The notes beneath the pieces were generated by a model that was given only the letters and a program-made list of their open reading frames with translations, ran no database searches and was not told where the DNA came from. From assembly GCA_963853835.1 (NCBI GenBank), contig OY970820.1, positions 30,218,873 to 30,282,872 on the forward strand: DNA of 64,000 bases, given 5' to 3'. This DNA is from Calendula officinalis. Lineage: Eukaryota > Streptophyta > Magnoliopsida > Asterales > Asteraceae. The position numbers and the translations under genes are program-made. This document shows, in pieces, positions 1-11,927 of the stretch; position 1 is the stretch's first letter; each line of letters starts with the position of its first letter.

Positions 1-363
1 TTACCAACATATTAGCTACCAACTATTCTTAGTACGATTAATAGTATGTTAGTTGATTTTGTTCGATACAAATTTGACACTTCTGTAAAGTATCAAAAAA
101 GAGTGTAATGATTTGTTTGAGTGAAATGACATTTTGGTTTGTAAATGTGAAAAATTAACTTTAAAGTGGCGTTAAGTCTTTGACTTGAGTCACCGTACGT
201 CCTTACCCTTCCCTCATTTGCCCGCACAAAGCATGATATAAAGTTTGAATTTAAAATTTTCAAATCGCACGTAATTTTTTGATCTTCAAAGAAAGTTGCA
301 ACTGGTAACCAACTCCGATTTCAAACTATTTTTTTGTTTTTCACTAATGCAATAACCCTAACA
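1..363. other. Upstream region of the METTL13-like gene
   Basis: AT-rich sequence without a recognisable gene. It precedes the first ATG of the methyltransferase-like frame at 364 and presumably holds its promoter and 5' UTR. I could not assign a convincing TATA box. Confidence 0.4.
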
Positions 364-1745
364 ATGGCGCTCGATCTATCAGCATTTGAAACCATAACTC
401 CTTTTCAATTCATTACATTCACAATCCCAACCCCCGTTAAGCACCGCTGCTACATCAAAACTCCACTACTTCGAGTCTCCGTCCTAGATTCTCCGATAGC
501 CACCGGCCCACCGCTGACGGTGGCTCACCAATAATCGCCGCCATGATTGTACCGGAGAACATGGAGAGAGACTGGAACTTCTGCACTGAATCCGGTCATC
601 ATCTGCTCTTATTCTACACCTTCTGGAAAGCCTCACGCCTCATCCTGATCGGTAATAATCTCTCAACTGATTTAGAATCCTCAATTTATATCCGTCCTCC
701 GGTTATTGATCCAGTTGACAAGGAGAAACTAGAAAATGAATTGAAACATTTAGTAATTGCTTTGCATCCTGTATCGTGTTTTCTACACGGTGTGCCGAAA
801 ACCTTGTTCTTGAGCTATGAAGACGATGTGTTGTATCGTGTGATTATAGATAGATTTGTTGGCCCAATTGTTGGTGAATTTGCTGTTGAAGATGTTGAAT
901 TGGAAAGTAATGACGATAACTGCAAAATATTTAGAAGGAGATTGAGGTTCAAAAGAATGCCTAATTTGATACAATCAGAAGTCACTCTTGTTCCTAATTT
1001 TAGCAAAATTAAAGGCGAGTATGATACGAATTTGGATTTAGAAAGTTTGAGGAAATTGAAGAATGTAGAATTTCATGTTAATAAAAAGGTTTTGGTTCAC
1101 TTAGATCCTATGGTTTCTGGTCTTGTATTGGTTGTTTCACATCTCAATAAGCAAATTCAACTAGGGTTTGCACCCACAGCTTTATGTTTAGGGGTTGGGG
1201 GCGGTGCTTTGTTAAGTTTCTTAAACACTCAATTAGGGTTTCAAGTTGTTGGAGTTGAGGCAGATGAGGTTGTTTTACATGTAGCAAAACAGTATTTTGG
1301 GTTAAATGAGGGGGAATCTATTCAACTAATCGTAAAAGATGCTATAAATTTGTTTGATAATGTTTCAAGCGACAGTTTAGATGCTAAATTTGATGTTGTT
1401 ATGGTTAATTTGGATTCAAGTGACGCTAGAACAGATTTTTGTGCTCCACCAAATGAATTTGTTAGGAAGCCTGTTTTACAGGCTTTGAAATTAATTGTTC
1501 ATGATCTTGGCGTTGTTGTCATCAATGTGATTCCCTTGAATAAACTGGTGTATGAAACACTGATAAAAGAACTTCAAGATGTTTTTCACAAGGTGTATGA
1601 AATTGATGTTGATAATGATGGAAATTTTGTTCTTATGGCCACTTTATCACCAGTTGCCTCCTCTATTGACAGTGACAATGCTTTCTTGATTAGGTTGAAA
1701 TCTGTGATTTCAGGATCTTATATGGATACTATAATGGAAGTATGA
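364..1745 (+). CDS. METTL13-like methyltransferase (C-terminal domain type), frame broken near the N-terminus
   Basis: The product resembles the spermidine-synthase-like half of METTL13 (eEF1A lysine and N-terminal methyltransferase). Seen: a first frame from ATG 364 to a stop at 534 (MALDLSAFETITPF...) and a second frame from ATG 543 to 1745 (400 aa). Translating upstream of 543 in its own frame gives PIIAAM, which fits the IAAMIVP junction I remember for plant homologues, so one ancestral ORF was probably split by a 1-2 base indel between about 490 and 530. The S-adenosylmethionine-binding motif LCLGVGGGALLSFL and a following GVEAD acid loop lie at about residues 217-245 of the second frame. 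FDVVMVNLDSSD has N where I recall D, and a short stretch before PMVSGL looks shortened. The gene is either a decaying copy or is translated from the internal ATG. Family call is confident; activity is uncertain. Confidence 0.7.
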
Positions 1746-2075
1746 AGTATATTTTGTAGCAAGTTTATAGTAGCAAGTACATATCAAATAGAATACAATT
1801 GTAAACAAGGGGGTTATACGATTCTTTACAGTTTATAGTCACCATTGTTTGTTTTTTCATTAGAATAGAAATCGATTTAAAGAAATTTGTGTCACGATAG
1901 ATTCTACGCAGTTATCTCACTTAGAAATCAAATATCGGTCAAGTACCGAGATTTAAAGTAACATTTATCGCGGTGTGGGATATCATATTTTTATATTACG
2001 CAAAAATATCAAACACAATTAAAATTTAATATCAAATTAAACAAAAAACATAGCATGAAACTAATTAGATAGTAA
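1746..2075. other. Intergenic, 3' flank of the METTL13-like gene
   Basis: AT-rich, probably the 3' UTR and terminator region. No gene or repeat was recognised before the Helitron 5' end at 2076. Confidence 0.4.
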
Positions 2076-3558
2076 TCTCCTCCAATATATGAGGCCTAAT
2101 TTGGCTTGGGTTTGACAACATGACAATTCCAAGCTCTATGATTCGTCGGAAATGCCACATGTAATTCGGGTATTGGTCCACGTGATTCACCATCAAATTC
2201 GATACATTCCATGATACCACTCCTGCAGTTAAGGAAAGTAACGATATATTAGGCCAACATTAAGGAGAAGATTTGATCATTTTCTTTTAAATTAAATTAA
2301 ATTTCCTGACTTACAAATGTGATCCTTTTCTTTTAACTATGAAGATACCCGAATTACATGTTTTTTTTAAAGAATTCCATTCAACACCATTATTCTCTGT
2401 GATTTACGGAATCCCTTAAATCACGGGATTTTGTGACTATCTTGACCAAATTTGAATTTTTGTTAACCATCTTATATAATACCTTCCGAGTTATTGTGAA
2501 ACTTACAAAGCAAAAGCCAATCAACACCATTATTCTCTGCATCAAAGCTGCAGCATCAGGTAAAATTTTGCTCTTCATGACTTTATTTCTCGCAAATTAA
2601 TAGCATTGGTACCGAAGTTTTGATCAGCATTGAACATTATGTTGTCAATCGATAATTTTGGATAAAAACACAAACACAATAAGAATAATATTTGACCAGT
2701 AATAAAGTCATGAAGATTTTTAAATAATTGATACTAACATCTGTGGTTAAATTACATGAATCGAGGAAAGACCTTTGTTACTTCGAAACAAACCTCTTAA
2801 AAAACCCAGGTTTGAATCCATTAAATTTTTTTATAATTTTTAGCAATTGTTTTTTCTATTTCAATTAGCTTTTTTACTGTTTTTGATAAATAAATGTACT
2901 TTTTTTAATACACTCTTAGAAAATTAAAAGAGTTGGACTTTATAAGTCAAAAAACTGGAAAACATCGTTAAATTAAAACAGATGTATTTTAAATTAAAAC
3001 AGTAACATTAGACCCGTGCCAACGGGCACATCGGGAGCACGTCGTGGGCACTTTTATTGCCGTCAGCCACCGACACCGTTGGCACGGTGGCGTCGTGGCT
3101 CCCGTCGTTGAAGAGGCGTCGTGGGCAAGACGGTAGCGAGTTGCCGTCGTTGCATGCAGAAGAAGAAAGGGGGAGAGAGGAAGGGGGAAGGAAGAGAGAG
3201 AGAGGGGATTTTTGAGTTGTACCTTGTGCATAAGAACTTGTACATTTTGTATTTTTTAATTTAAAATCATTTTTTTCTCTATTTTCTTTTCATTTTTTTT
3301 AATTTTAAACTTTCTTTTATATATTTATTTTAATAGGAATAATATATTACTTTTTGTTTAAAAAAATGATATTTTTTTTATTTTTAAAATTTTAATTAAA
3401 AATGATGATGTGGAAATGATGGGTTTAGTGATGGGTTAGTGATGGGTAGGGTTGGCACGACCGTGTCAGTAGCGTGTCAGTAAGGATATGATGACGTGAC
3501 GCTACTGACGGGTTTAGTGATGGGTAAGGATTGGGAGAGGCCTTATAATAAACCACAT

Positions 3559-4680
3559 AATGGTTTTTTATTCAAGAATTAAATAACCACATAATCCTTT
3601 TTTAATCTTTTTATCAATTACAATTTAAGATTCATGTATTATGACAGTTTGACTTCTATAGTCAAACATAAAAAAATACAGTTTTAATTGTAAATACAGT
3701 TTCACAATAAAATAGTTTGACTTTAAAAGTCAAAACTGTCCAACAAAAATTCCAATCATTTAAATTTTAATCAATTTAAATTATATCCTTTTTTCATAAA
3801 CTTTTATTACTGTTTCAATACTGTTTTACTGTTTTAAATAATCCACGTGCATCTAAAATTAAATAACCACAAAATTGTTTTTAATCTCTTTATCAATTAA
3901 AATTTATAGTCTTTATTATGACAGTTTGACTTCTAAAGTCAAACAGTAAAAATAACAGTTTTTACTTATTGATAAATTTAATTGACAAAAAGACAGTTTG
4001 ACTTTTAAAAGTCAAACTGTCCACATACTGTTTTTATCACTTTTAATTATGTTTTAATCCTTTTTCTACTTTTTTTAATACATGTATTATTTATTTTTTT
4101 GTGTTTTAATCAATTAGCACAGTTACTTTATGCTACTAGACAGTTTGACTATTAAAGTCAAACATAATGGTTTTTTATTCATGAATTAAATAACCACATA
4201 ATGCTCTTTTAATCTTTTTATCAATTAAAATTTACGAGTCATGTATTATGACAGTTTGACTTCTATAGTCAAACATAAAAAAATACAGTTTTAATTGAAA
4301 ATACAGTTTGAAACAATAAAACAATTTGACTTTAAAAGTCAAAACTGTCCAACAAAAATTCCAATCATTTTAATTTAAATCAATTTAAATTTTTTCCTTT
4401 TTTCATAAATTTTTATTACTGTTTCAATACTGTTTTACTGTTTTAAATAATCCACGTATATCTAAAGTTAAATAACCACAAAATTGTTTTTTAATCTCTT
4501 TATCAATTAAAAATTATAGTCTTTATTATGACAGTTTGACTTCTAAAGTCAAACTATAAAAATAACAGTTTGAGTTATTCTAAATTTAATTGACAAAAAA
4601 AACAGATTGACTTTTAAAAGTCAAACTGCCCACATACTGTTATTATCATTTTTAATTATGTTTTAATCCCTAGATAATAC
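3559..4680. repeat. Tandem duplication, period 607 bp, with GTCAAAC palindromes
   Basis: Unit 1 starts at 3559 and unit 2 at 4166 with the same opening AATGGTTTTTTATTCA; similarity continues to about 4680. Both units contain several inverted repeats of CAGTTTGACTT with AAGTCAAACTG. The copy at 3992-4021 is a perfect 30-bp palindrome without spacer. Each arm contains TTGACT, the core of a plant W-box; whether that matters is inference. Confidence 0.75.
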
Positions 4681-4942
4681 ATTAGTTAAAATAATTATAT
4701 TTTTTTTATTATCAGAGCAGAAATAAAGTTAAATTGTTAATTATTTGTCAATCTGGTATCCCTACAGTAAATTAAACCATAAATAACCCAGGTTATTTAA
4801 AAACTTATCAATTATTTGTTTTTAAAACATTCCAACATTTGTTTCTTTTTTTAATAATTAAAATTTTTAAAAAAGTAAATTTGACCATTCAGGAACTGTT
4901 ATAGAAAAAGTATATTAACCACAATTTTATTAATTGTTCAGG

Positions 4943-5173
4943 ATGAATACCAACACCGACAAAGGTAAAGGGAAGATGAATTACCAGAAAACACCAACTT
5001 CATCCGGCGGCAATTTGAGGCGTTTGGCAAGTTCTGGTATATCACTAGGGTCCCGAAGATTCCGTCCCACTGAAAATTCAAACCAGACTCCAGTTAATAT
5101 GGGAACAGACCGGTATTCTCACATGGCCAGCTTTATGTTGATGTATCTCGAGTTAAGAGCAAGAACAGATTGA
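4943..5173 (+). CDS. Short ORF, possible last exon of a Helitron-carried gene
   Basis: A 76-codon ORF from ATG 4943, rich in Ser, Arg and Asn (starts MNTNTDKGKGKMNYQ). It follows an acceptor-like TTGTTCAG at 4935-4942, so it could be the 3' exon of a captured or element-encoded gene. I do not recognise the protein. No upstream exon could be joined with confidence. Confidence 0.25.
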   Translation: MNTNTDKGKGKMNYQKTPTSSGGNLRRLASSGISLGSRRFRPTENSNQTPVNMGTDRYSHMASFMLMYLELRARTD

Positions 5174-5443
5174 AGGTCATTTGTTGTGACAGAGATGACA
5201 ATTACACTAATTCAACAACAAATGTCGTTTACAAAGAAGTCTTATTTCGTTTGTAAATTATATGTAACATTTCTTCATGTATCGAATTTTGTACAAAATC
5301 ATCATTACATCTATCGATTATTATGTCATTTTTAAAATTGTTAAGCTTTGTTGGTATTTTTCTACATAATAAATCTTGAAGCATACCCGCCCATCGGGCG
5401 GGTTATGAAGCTAGTACTTTATAAGTGAATTATATGTGTTATA

Positions 5444-5755
5444 CTTCCTCCGTGTCAAAATAAGTGACACACTTTCCATTTTGGGGTGTATCAAAATAAG
5501 TGACACACTTTGAAAATTTTCCTTATTTGGTATAAATAATGGGACCATACCCACTAACTATCTACTTTAATAAAATGAAATTACCTTTTTACCCTTACTT
5601 TTACTTATAAAACTCATTAATACCACTTTATTCAAGAAAATCAGGACCTATCATCTATTAACTATGTACTTTAAACTATTTTAACCTCTACTTTAATATT
5701 TTACCTCAAAATACGTGTAATACAATTTGTGTTACTTATTTTGATACGAAGGAAG
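5444..5755. mobile_element. Stowaway-type MITE (Tc1/mariner), 312 bp
   Basis: Terminal inverted repeats start CTTCCTCCGTGTCAAAATAA on the left and CTTCCTTCGTATCAAAATAA on the reverse complement of the right end. They are flanked by TA at 5442-5443 and 5756-5757. No coding capacity. The interior resembles the element at 12324-12635. Confidence 0.85.
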
Positions 5756-5757
5756 TA

Positions 5758-6470
5758 GTTGATGTATTAGGATTAGTAAGATAACGCATTAATTATTTGT
5801 TTGAAGATTTTACGTCATCATTGCCAAATCTCGGCGAGATTCTTGGCTCCGATATTTACCACCGAAATTTTTAACCGAGATTATTTGTAGATTTGACCGA
5901 AATTGATTGCCAAGATAGATTGTGATTCTATGAAATTAACCATAAAAAATACAATATAAAAAAATTAGCTATAAGTGTATATGTTATGCATATAGAAGTA
6001 CAAGTCAAGCGTGAATGCGTGATAACTCTTTGATACAAATATCAAATATTATGATTACAAAAGTTATTAATACATGTATGGGAAAGTCTAAAAACAAGGA
6101 CTCCATAAGTTGCAAATGAAAGTACAGGGTTAAAATTGAAAATCATACATAGTTAAGGGTTTATGACAAGACTATTTACAACTTGCTCAGCCCAAATAAC
6201 TTGCGAGAGAATAGGTTACGGCCTCAACACCTCCACATTGGCTATTTCTCTCCGCTTCTCGCCGCTGCGAACCCTCGCCGACAGCCACCGTCAACTATTC
6301 TCTGCCATTAAAGCACACATAGGTAGCTGCTTGTTTTATTATTTTTTATATACACGGAACGATTTAATTTATGCATATCTGAGCTCTTAATTTTAAAGTT
6401 TTCCTGTTCATCTCAATGTTTAATATATGTCAAATTGATTTACACCATCGAACTATAGTTGAATTTAAAA
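5758..6470. other. Intergenic region and probable 5' UTR of the RRM gene
   Basis: AT-rich to about 6150. A GC-richer, CT-rich block at about 6180-6321 ends in a donor-like GTAGCT, and an acceptor-like CTATAG lies near 6457. This suggests a 5'-UTR intron ahead of the ATG at 6471; it is inferred from sequence only. Confidence 0.4.
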
Positions 6471-7875
6471 ATGGGGATGAAGGCGAAAAAATCAATGATG
6501 AAGAAAGTTAAAAAAGGTTCTACCGAATTGACGACTGTTCGTAAAGAAGAAGCTGCTGATTTCTTGGTGAGTTTGTATAGCTCCGTTTATAATTTATATA
6601 TTATTTAGGTATTGTAGTACTTCCACTATTATCTGCAATATTTGTTACAAACCCTGTTTATGGATTACCTATATTTAATTAGAATGTGATTTCTTATTGT
6701 TTGTATTTGTTTGTGTATGAAATAGCCATTAGAGGGTGGTCCAGCTCGAAAACTGCCAATTGTTGAAAACTCTGAAAATAAATCAACTGTCTTGTATATC
6801 GGAAGAATCCCTCATGGATTTTATGAGAATGAAATGGAAGGTAGTTACTAGTTACTGATTTTTGTGCATATATACAAGCAATTTATACATATAGGTCTGA
6901 AAGGAGGTGTCTTGAATGTTGCAACTGTGTTGAATTGTTTGATATTACTTTTTGCAGCATTCTTTAAGCAATTTGGAGAAATCAGGAGGATTAGGATTGC
7001 AAGGAACAAAAAGGTTTGAATATTCACTTTTTATACAATTATTAATTTATTTGAAACAACTTGTTGTTACTTGTTAGTATCATATATTTTTAGTTTAACT
7101 AGTTTTCTTTGTGTATCATTTACAGACAGGAAAATCGAAGCATTTTGGGTTCCTTGAGTTTGCGTCTCCCGAGGTTGAATATAGTCCTGTTTACCTTTTT
7201 GTTAACTGTTAATTTGGACTTTTGGAGACCTTAATTTTGTAATTAACTAATTATAAATCAATACAGGTGGCAAAGATTGTTGCTGAAACCATGCACAACT
7301 ATCTCTTATTTGAGCATTTGTTGCAAGTAAAGATCATCCCTGCAGAGCGTGTTCATCCCAAACTGTAAGCATTTAAACATTCTGAGTTTTTATTGAAATT
7401 ATTTTGAGTGGAAATTATTGTTCTTGTCGTTCTACTTACATCATTTTTCTTTTTTAAATTATAGGTGGAAAGGTGTTAACCGTTATTATAAGCCCTTAGA
7501 TTGGGTTCGTATTGAACGTAAACGAAATGGCAAGGTATAATATCAATACAATTATTATCTCTATTATGTTCAACTGATTTATATAATTATATGTTACATA
7601 TAATATAATGTGACAGGAAAGGACATTTGAAGAGCACAAAAAGTTGGTAGATGGAATCTTGAAAAGGGACCAGAAAAGGCAAAGGAAGATTGAGGCTGCT
7701 GGCATCGACTACAAGTGCCCGGAAATTGTAAGAATTTATATTTTATTTTGTGATTAATTGCACCCTATTTTTTTAATACTGTAAGTATTTAATGTATTAA
7801 TTTATGTGGTTAAATCTGACAATACAGGTGGGGAGTGATTTGCCTGCATCTAAGAAGATTAGGTTTGAAGACTAA
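6471..7875 (+). CDS. NIFK/Nop15-like nucleolar RRM protein, 8 exons, 213 aa
   Basis: Exons: 6471-6566, 6726-6840, 6958-7013, 7126-7173, 7267-7364, 7465-7534, 7617-7727 and 7828-7875. All introns are GT..AG and the phases join into 214 codons including TAA. The protein has a basic N-terminus (MGMKAKKSMMKKVKK), one RNA-recognition motif at about residues 53-130 with RNP2 VLYIGRIP (54-61) and RNP1 KSKHFGFLEF (92-101), then the family-typical WKGVNRYYKPLDW segment and a charged C-terminus. Relatives (human NIFK, yeast Nop15) are nucleolar and act in large ribosomal subunit maturation; the same role is inferred here. No broken splice site or premature stop is seen, so the gene should be functional. 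The first ATG of the frame was chosen; M3 is an alternative. Confidence 0.9.
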
Positions 7876-8460
7876 GGGCATTTTTGTCTGCACATGTAGT
7901 TTGCTTGTTTGGTTTCTGTGGCCTTGAATCTTTATGCATTTAGCAACTAGTAAACTAGGAGATTAATGAAATTTTGGTATTACTTTGTTGTTAGTTAAAT
8001 ATGATATTGTCAACTCTTTGATGTTACAATAGATATGATTTGGAAGTATAATGCTCTTGAAGATCATTTAGATGCAAAATCACACCCAGTCTTGTTGAAG
8101 TCATTATTATATAATCACCCCGCCTTTTCGCAACACAGAACTGGTTTTCTGAAAAAAAAGAGCTTGTGATAGTTTCGATTGTATATCTTTGAATTTTTAT
8201 TTTACCAAAATCGGTTTATAATTGAAGGGTGAGTTTTACACCATAATAATTGCAGTATAACAACCATTGCTTTATATTATTTGTATAATTAACTGGAAAA
8301 CTATGTAGCTAAAAAGTTGGTGGTAGCGACGTTGTTTGGCGTTCCATGCCGATACCCAAACACTCTTCAGATTTGATAGATACAACTTACAAGGTCCTTG
8401 ATGTGTAATTATTATTTTCTTAAAAAAATTGTACAATTTACGTATGGAGGAAGTTAAAAG
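7876..8460. other. Convergent intergenic region
   Basis: 3' flank shared by the RRM gene (+) and the small membrane-protein gene (-). AT-rich, no gene recognised. Confidence 0.4.
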
Positions 8461-8925
8461 TCAAAGTAGCGTAATAAGAAGGAAAATTAGAAGAACACCT
8501 ACAAAAGTGTACTTTATAGCAGCAACCAATATCGCCGTCGTCACTACAAACAGCTGCCACAGCACGTGCGCACTCGCCCATGCTAACGCCCCCGTTAACC
8601 CCACCGCCACCACATTATCCCGATCCGGAACCAATAACAATTCGTTCCATCTCAAATTCAGTCTCGGAGCTCCATCTCTATTTCCCTTCTTCCTCATATC
8701 GTCTTCTCCTCCGGCGTCCCCATCGCCGCCGCCTTCTGAAAATGACGCATTGAATCCTCTGGAGTTTTTTCTCCTCGATTTGAGTTGTAATCGTGAGACA
8801 CTGTGTGTTTGAACCGGTAGAAATTGGAGCGAAGGTTTAAGAAACGTTTGTGGTTTTCGGATTCGGTTATTTAGTGGAATCAGTGAGATCTGATTAGTGT
8901 GAAACTGAGATTTGACTCGTAACAT
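8461..8925 (-). CDS. Small plastid-type membrane protein, function unknown, 154 aa
   Basis: Single-exon ORF with ATG at 8923-8925. Residues 1 to about 58 are Ser/Arg/Gln-rich with few acidic residues, as in a chloroplast transit peptide. Residues 62-80 are Gly/Asp-rich. From about residue 103 to the end the chain is hydrophobic, in two probable membrane segments (about 104-124 and 128-154) ending IFLLITLL. The layout (transit peptide, acidic linker, WNELLLVPDRDN motif, two C-terminal membrane helices) is familiar from small conserved plant thylakoid or envelope proteins of unknown function; I cannot name the gene. The antisense ORF over the same bases looks like a shadow. Confidence 0.7.
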   Translation of the reverse strand: MLRVKSQFHTNQISLIPLNNRIRKPQTFLKPSLQFLPVQTHSVSRLQLKSRRKNSRGFNASFSEGGGDGDAGGEDDMRKKGNRDGAPRLNLRWNELLLVPDRDNVVAVGLTGALAWASAHVLWQLFVVTTAILVAAIKYTFVGVLLIFLLITLL

Positions 8926-9633
8926 GTTTCTATCTACTGGGAAATGTGGATTAGTCCGTTAATTAGGGTTTGATTAATGGTTGAGTATATAATGCAATCC
9001 CTTAAGTTTTATTTTTAACAATGTAAGGCCCTCTTTTTGTAGAACAATTTCATTTATAGTCCCCCGATTTTCCACAATTTTTATATCTCATTTGTAAGGT
9101 TTCAATTTTGATCACGAATCGTGATAATAGCAATTAATACATAGGTAAAATGATACGCCACCCAAAGTTAATGAGAGTGCGATTTTGTTTACATAAGAAC
9201 GACAAGTGGTTAAATGTAACACTTTTGGCGTATACCTAAAAGTTTAAATGAAAATTAAGTTGGTTATTAGAGTTAATTATTGATTGAGTCAAAACATATG
9301 ACCGAAATAATCTTTTTTTATTATAATTCTGACCGAGTGTGCTGGATGATGAAAAATAATTTAGGATTAAGAGACAAGACAAGTTTTAATCGTATAATTT
9401 TTTTTTATTCAGAATGCATCAAGAGACAAATTTGAACCGAGTAAGATGAAATATAGCCCGGTCAAAATGGACGTAGCATATCAAACATGACCTTAGTTGA
9501 TTTTGTAACATGTATCTTTAACCCCTAATTCATATTCATCTCAAAATTTATTTGAACTGTAGAGCAAGGGCTTAAAGCCTTAAACTTCTAAATTTAGATG
9601 GCTTGGGCACAAAGTTCTCAATGAATATAAGAC
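8926..9633. other. Intergenic, upstream of the small membrane-protein gene
   Basis: Contains the promoter side of the minus-strand gene. No further gene or repeat was recognised. Confidence 0.35.
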
Positions 9634-10025
9634 ATTTTTGTAACACCTCAATTTTTAAAATACCTTTTATAACATTTTTAAATAAAAATATTATAAAGTC
9701 CAATATCCCAAAATACGGTTTAACAAAACCTTAAAACATTTATCAGAGTTATAAAATCCGGTGTTACAAAGAGAATATCATAACCATAGGATAACGGAAT
9801 CTACCTATAAGCTCCCGAGCTAAACATCTCTAGGCCACTTCTATCGCGACCTTCTAAACCTTGAATCTCGAACCTGAGTACATAGCAAAAAACAAAGTAG
9901 TACGTGAGACAAAATAGTCTCGTGAGATACATGAGTTTTTGACTCATTCTCAAATATAATAAAAGTCATATTCATTACTCTTTTTTATTCGTTGATTACT
10001 TATTAACTCGTGATCTTATCATTTT

Positions 10026-10033
<8 letters not shown>

Positions 10034-10124
<91 letters not shown>
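10034..10124. repeat. (AT)n microsatellite
   Basis: About 91 bp of pure AT dinucleotide inside the solo LTR. Confidence 0.95.
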
Positions 10125-11563
10125 TAGTAAGCTAACCATAAGCTTACTCTCATCAAAATCACATAATTGTAAGCTAACTAGTGCTTACACATACTTTATC
10201 TCATACGCTACGGACATCTCCGTAGCAAACTCCACCGATGTGGGTTATCTAGGTAAACTCCCCCGTTTCCGGGTTATCTATTGCTCCCCCGATTTCCGGG
10301 TTATCTGAAACTCCCCCGCTTTCCGGGTTATCTATTTCTCGACATGCTACTCTTGCATAGGGTGGTACCTCCCCAAGTAGGTGTTACTAACTCCCTCAAC
10401 TTGTGTGGGTTAACTATGATCCGAATCCTTTTCTCAATACATTGAAATCATCAAATACGGGCCTATGCCCCAACAATACATACTCAAACATAAATTAGAA
10501 TACATATATTTTAATTATCATATTATTCTCGTTTCTTATTCAATTTCAATATTGACTTTACCAAGTCCTTTATTAAATAAAACATATTTATCATTTATCA
10601 AAAATCATATTACTTTAATTTCTCTTTAACTAGAATACAAATCCATCTCTAGTCACTTCATACTTATTCTCCTAGCAAATCAATCACTAATTTTATTAGT
10701 ATAATATACTAATCAATACTTGATGCTTGAAAAATCATTGTCGTTAGCTTTATTAATACATATTATTAATAAACCAAATATCTTACTTTCTAATTAATAC
10801 TCTTAATCATACATCATATTAATAAGGAATTATTAATCACTTTTCATTATCAAAATCTCTTTCAAAGTCATTAGTCATTTAGACATACTCAAATAGTCTA
10901 TTATTTGCATTTTCTTATCTTTTCAATCATATGTTTATTAAAAATATTTATTAATAAAGACTCATAAAACATCATAGTTTTCAAAATCATTTGCTATGTA
11001 CCCAGTAAAAGTTTCATGTACTCACCTTACCAAGCTAAATCCAAATCGTGTTTATCAACACGAATCCTTGCTTTCCAACTTGGAGCACCTTCAATCCTTA
11101 GGTCTTCTTGGCCTATCATCAACATATCCACATACTCTAGTTATTATCCATAACTAGTCACTAATCAAACCAAAATAACCTTCTTAACCACCAAGTTCAT
11201 CCAACTTGGTGGAATCTCAAACCCTAGTTCAAGATTTTCATCAACAAATCTCAAATCCAACTTGTACACAATGTTTACAAGCTTACAATGAGTGTTCTAC
11301 ACTCATCTTAGTCATCTTCCCCAAAGATAACTTGGTAGGTTACCCAAACCACCGTTTTCCCCCAAATAAAGCTCACAAACTAACTACCAACTATCAAGGA
11401 TCAAGAATCCTCACCATTGATGTTAAGATCCACAAGATTGATAAAGATTTGAGCTCTAGAACACCAAAATCGCCCAAAGGCTCTCAAAAATCGGCTGCAC
11501 AAGAATTGGGGGGTGAAAAATGAGCAAAACCCTAGCTTTTCCCGTTTTATGCTGTCCAGGCAC

Positions 11564-11731
11564 CTTCGTGGCACGAAATAAATTCTTCGTGGCATGAAAT
11601 AAATTCTCCGTGGCACGAAGTTTGGCGGGGCTATCTTCGTGACACAAAACTGGAACTTCGCGTTCAGCTGATCACGAAAACAAGTTTCTGTCTCACTTCG
11701 TGCCACGAACCCAAATCTTCGTGACACGAAA
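11564..11731. repeat. Cluster of six TTCGTGNCACGAA palindromes
   Basis: Near-palindromic 13-mers at 11565, 11586, 11607, 11636, 11697 and 11718. Three match TTCGTGNCACGAA exactly and three differ by one base. They lie near the 3' end of the solo LTR, an unusually GC-rich stretch compared with its surroundings. Confidence 0.85.
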
Positions 11732-11927
11732 ATGTGCAAGTCTACACTTTCACTTCTCCAACTTACCATTTACCAACTTTTGACCCGTTTCCAAATAACG
11801 CAAGTCATAACCGATCGCTTACCCATTTTAACACCTTCAAGGCTCAATTTAAATATTTTTCACATTAAATTTATAATATATCCATTTATATAATGAACCG
11901 AAATTTACGGTCGTTACAATTGTTACA

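Larger units (their letters stand above)
2076..5414 (+). mobile_element. Helitron, non-autonomous (3.3 kb)
   Basis: The 5' end begins TCTCCTCC directly after an A (2075) and runs into ATATATGAGGCC. The 3' end has a perfect 8-bp stem (ACCCGCCC / GGGCGGGT, loop ATC, 5385-5403), a 7-nt spacer and CTAG (5411-5414) followed by T. This is the A|TC...hairpin...CTAG|T layout of plant Helitrons. The first ~110 bp and last ~145 bp are clearly similar to the ends of the 630-bp element at 58933-59562, so two family members define the boundaries. No Rep/helicase ORF is visible. The interior holds a GC-rich patch (about 2990-3190), a 607-bp tandem duplication rich in palindromes and a possible terminal exon. 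Confidence 0.8.
9639..11927. mobile_element. Solo LTR, 2.29 kb, probably Gypsy-type
   Basis: Begins TGTAACACC and ends TTGTTACA, giving the TG..CA ends and short terminal inversion (TGTAAC/GTTACA) of an LTR. It is flanked by ATTTT at 9634-9638 and 11928-11932, a 5-bp target duplication. No internal gag-pol, PBS or second LTR is present, so it is best read as a solo LTR left by LTR-LTR recombination. TGTAACACC starts are common in plant chromovirus-like Gypsy LTRs (family knowledge). The ORFs inside it (for example 11206-11523) look non-genic. Confidence 0.75.

Noticed and set aside
3992..4021. microRNA precursor
   Set aside because: A perfect spacerless palindrome cannot form a typical plant miRNA foldback with a loop, and similar dyads recur many times nearby.
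8429..8812. Plus-strand 127-aa ORF
   Set aside because: Antisense to the small membrane-protein gene; Pro/Ser-rich composition follows from the complementary strand.
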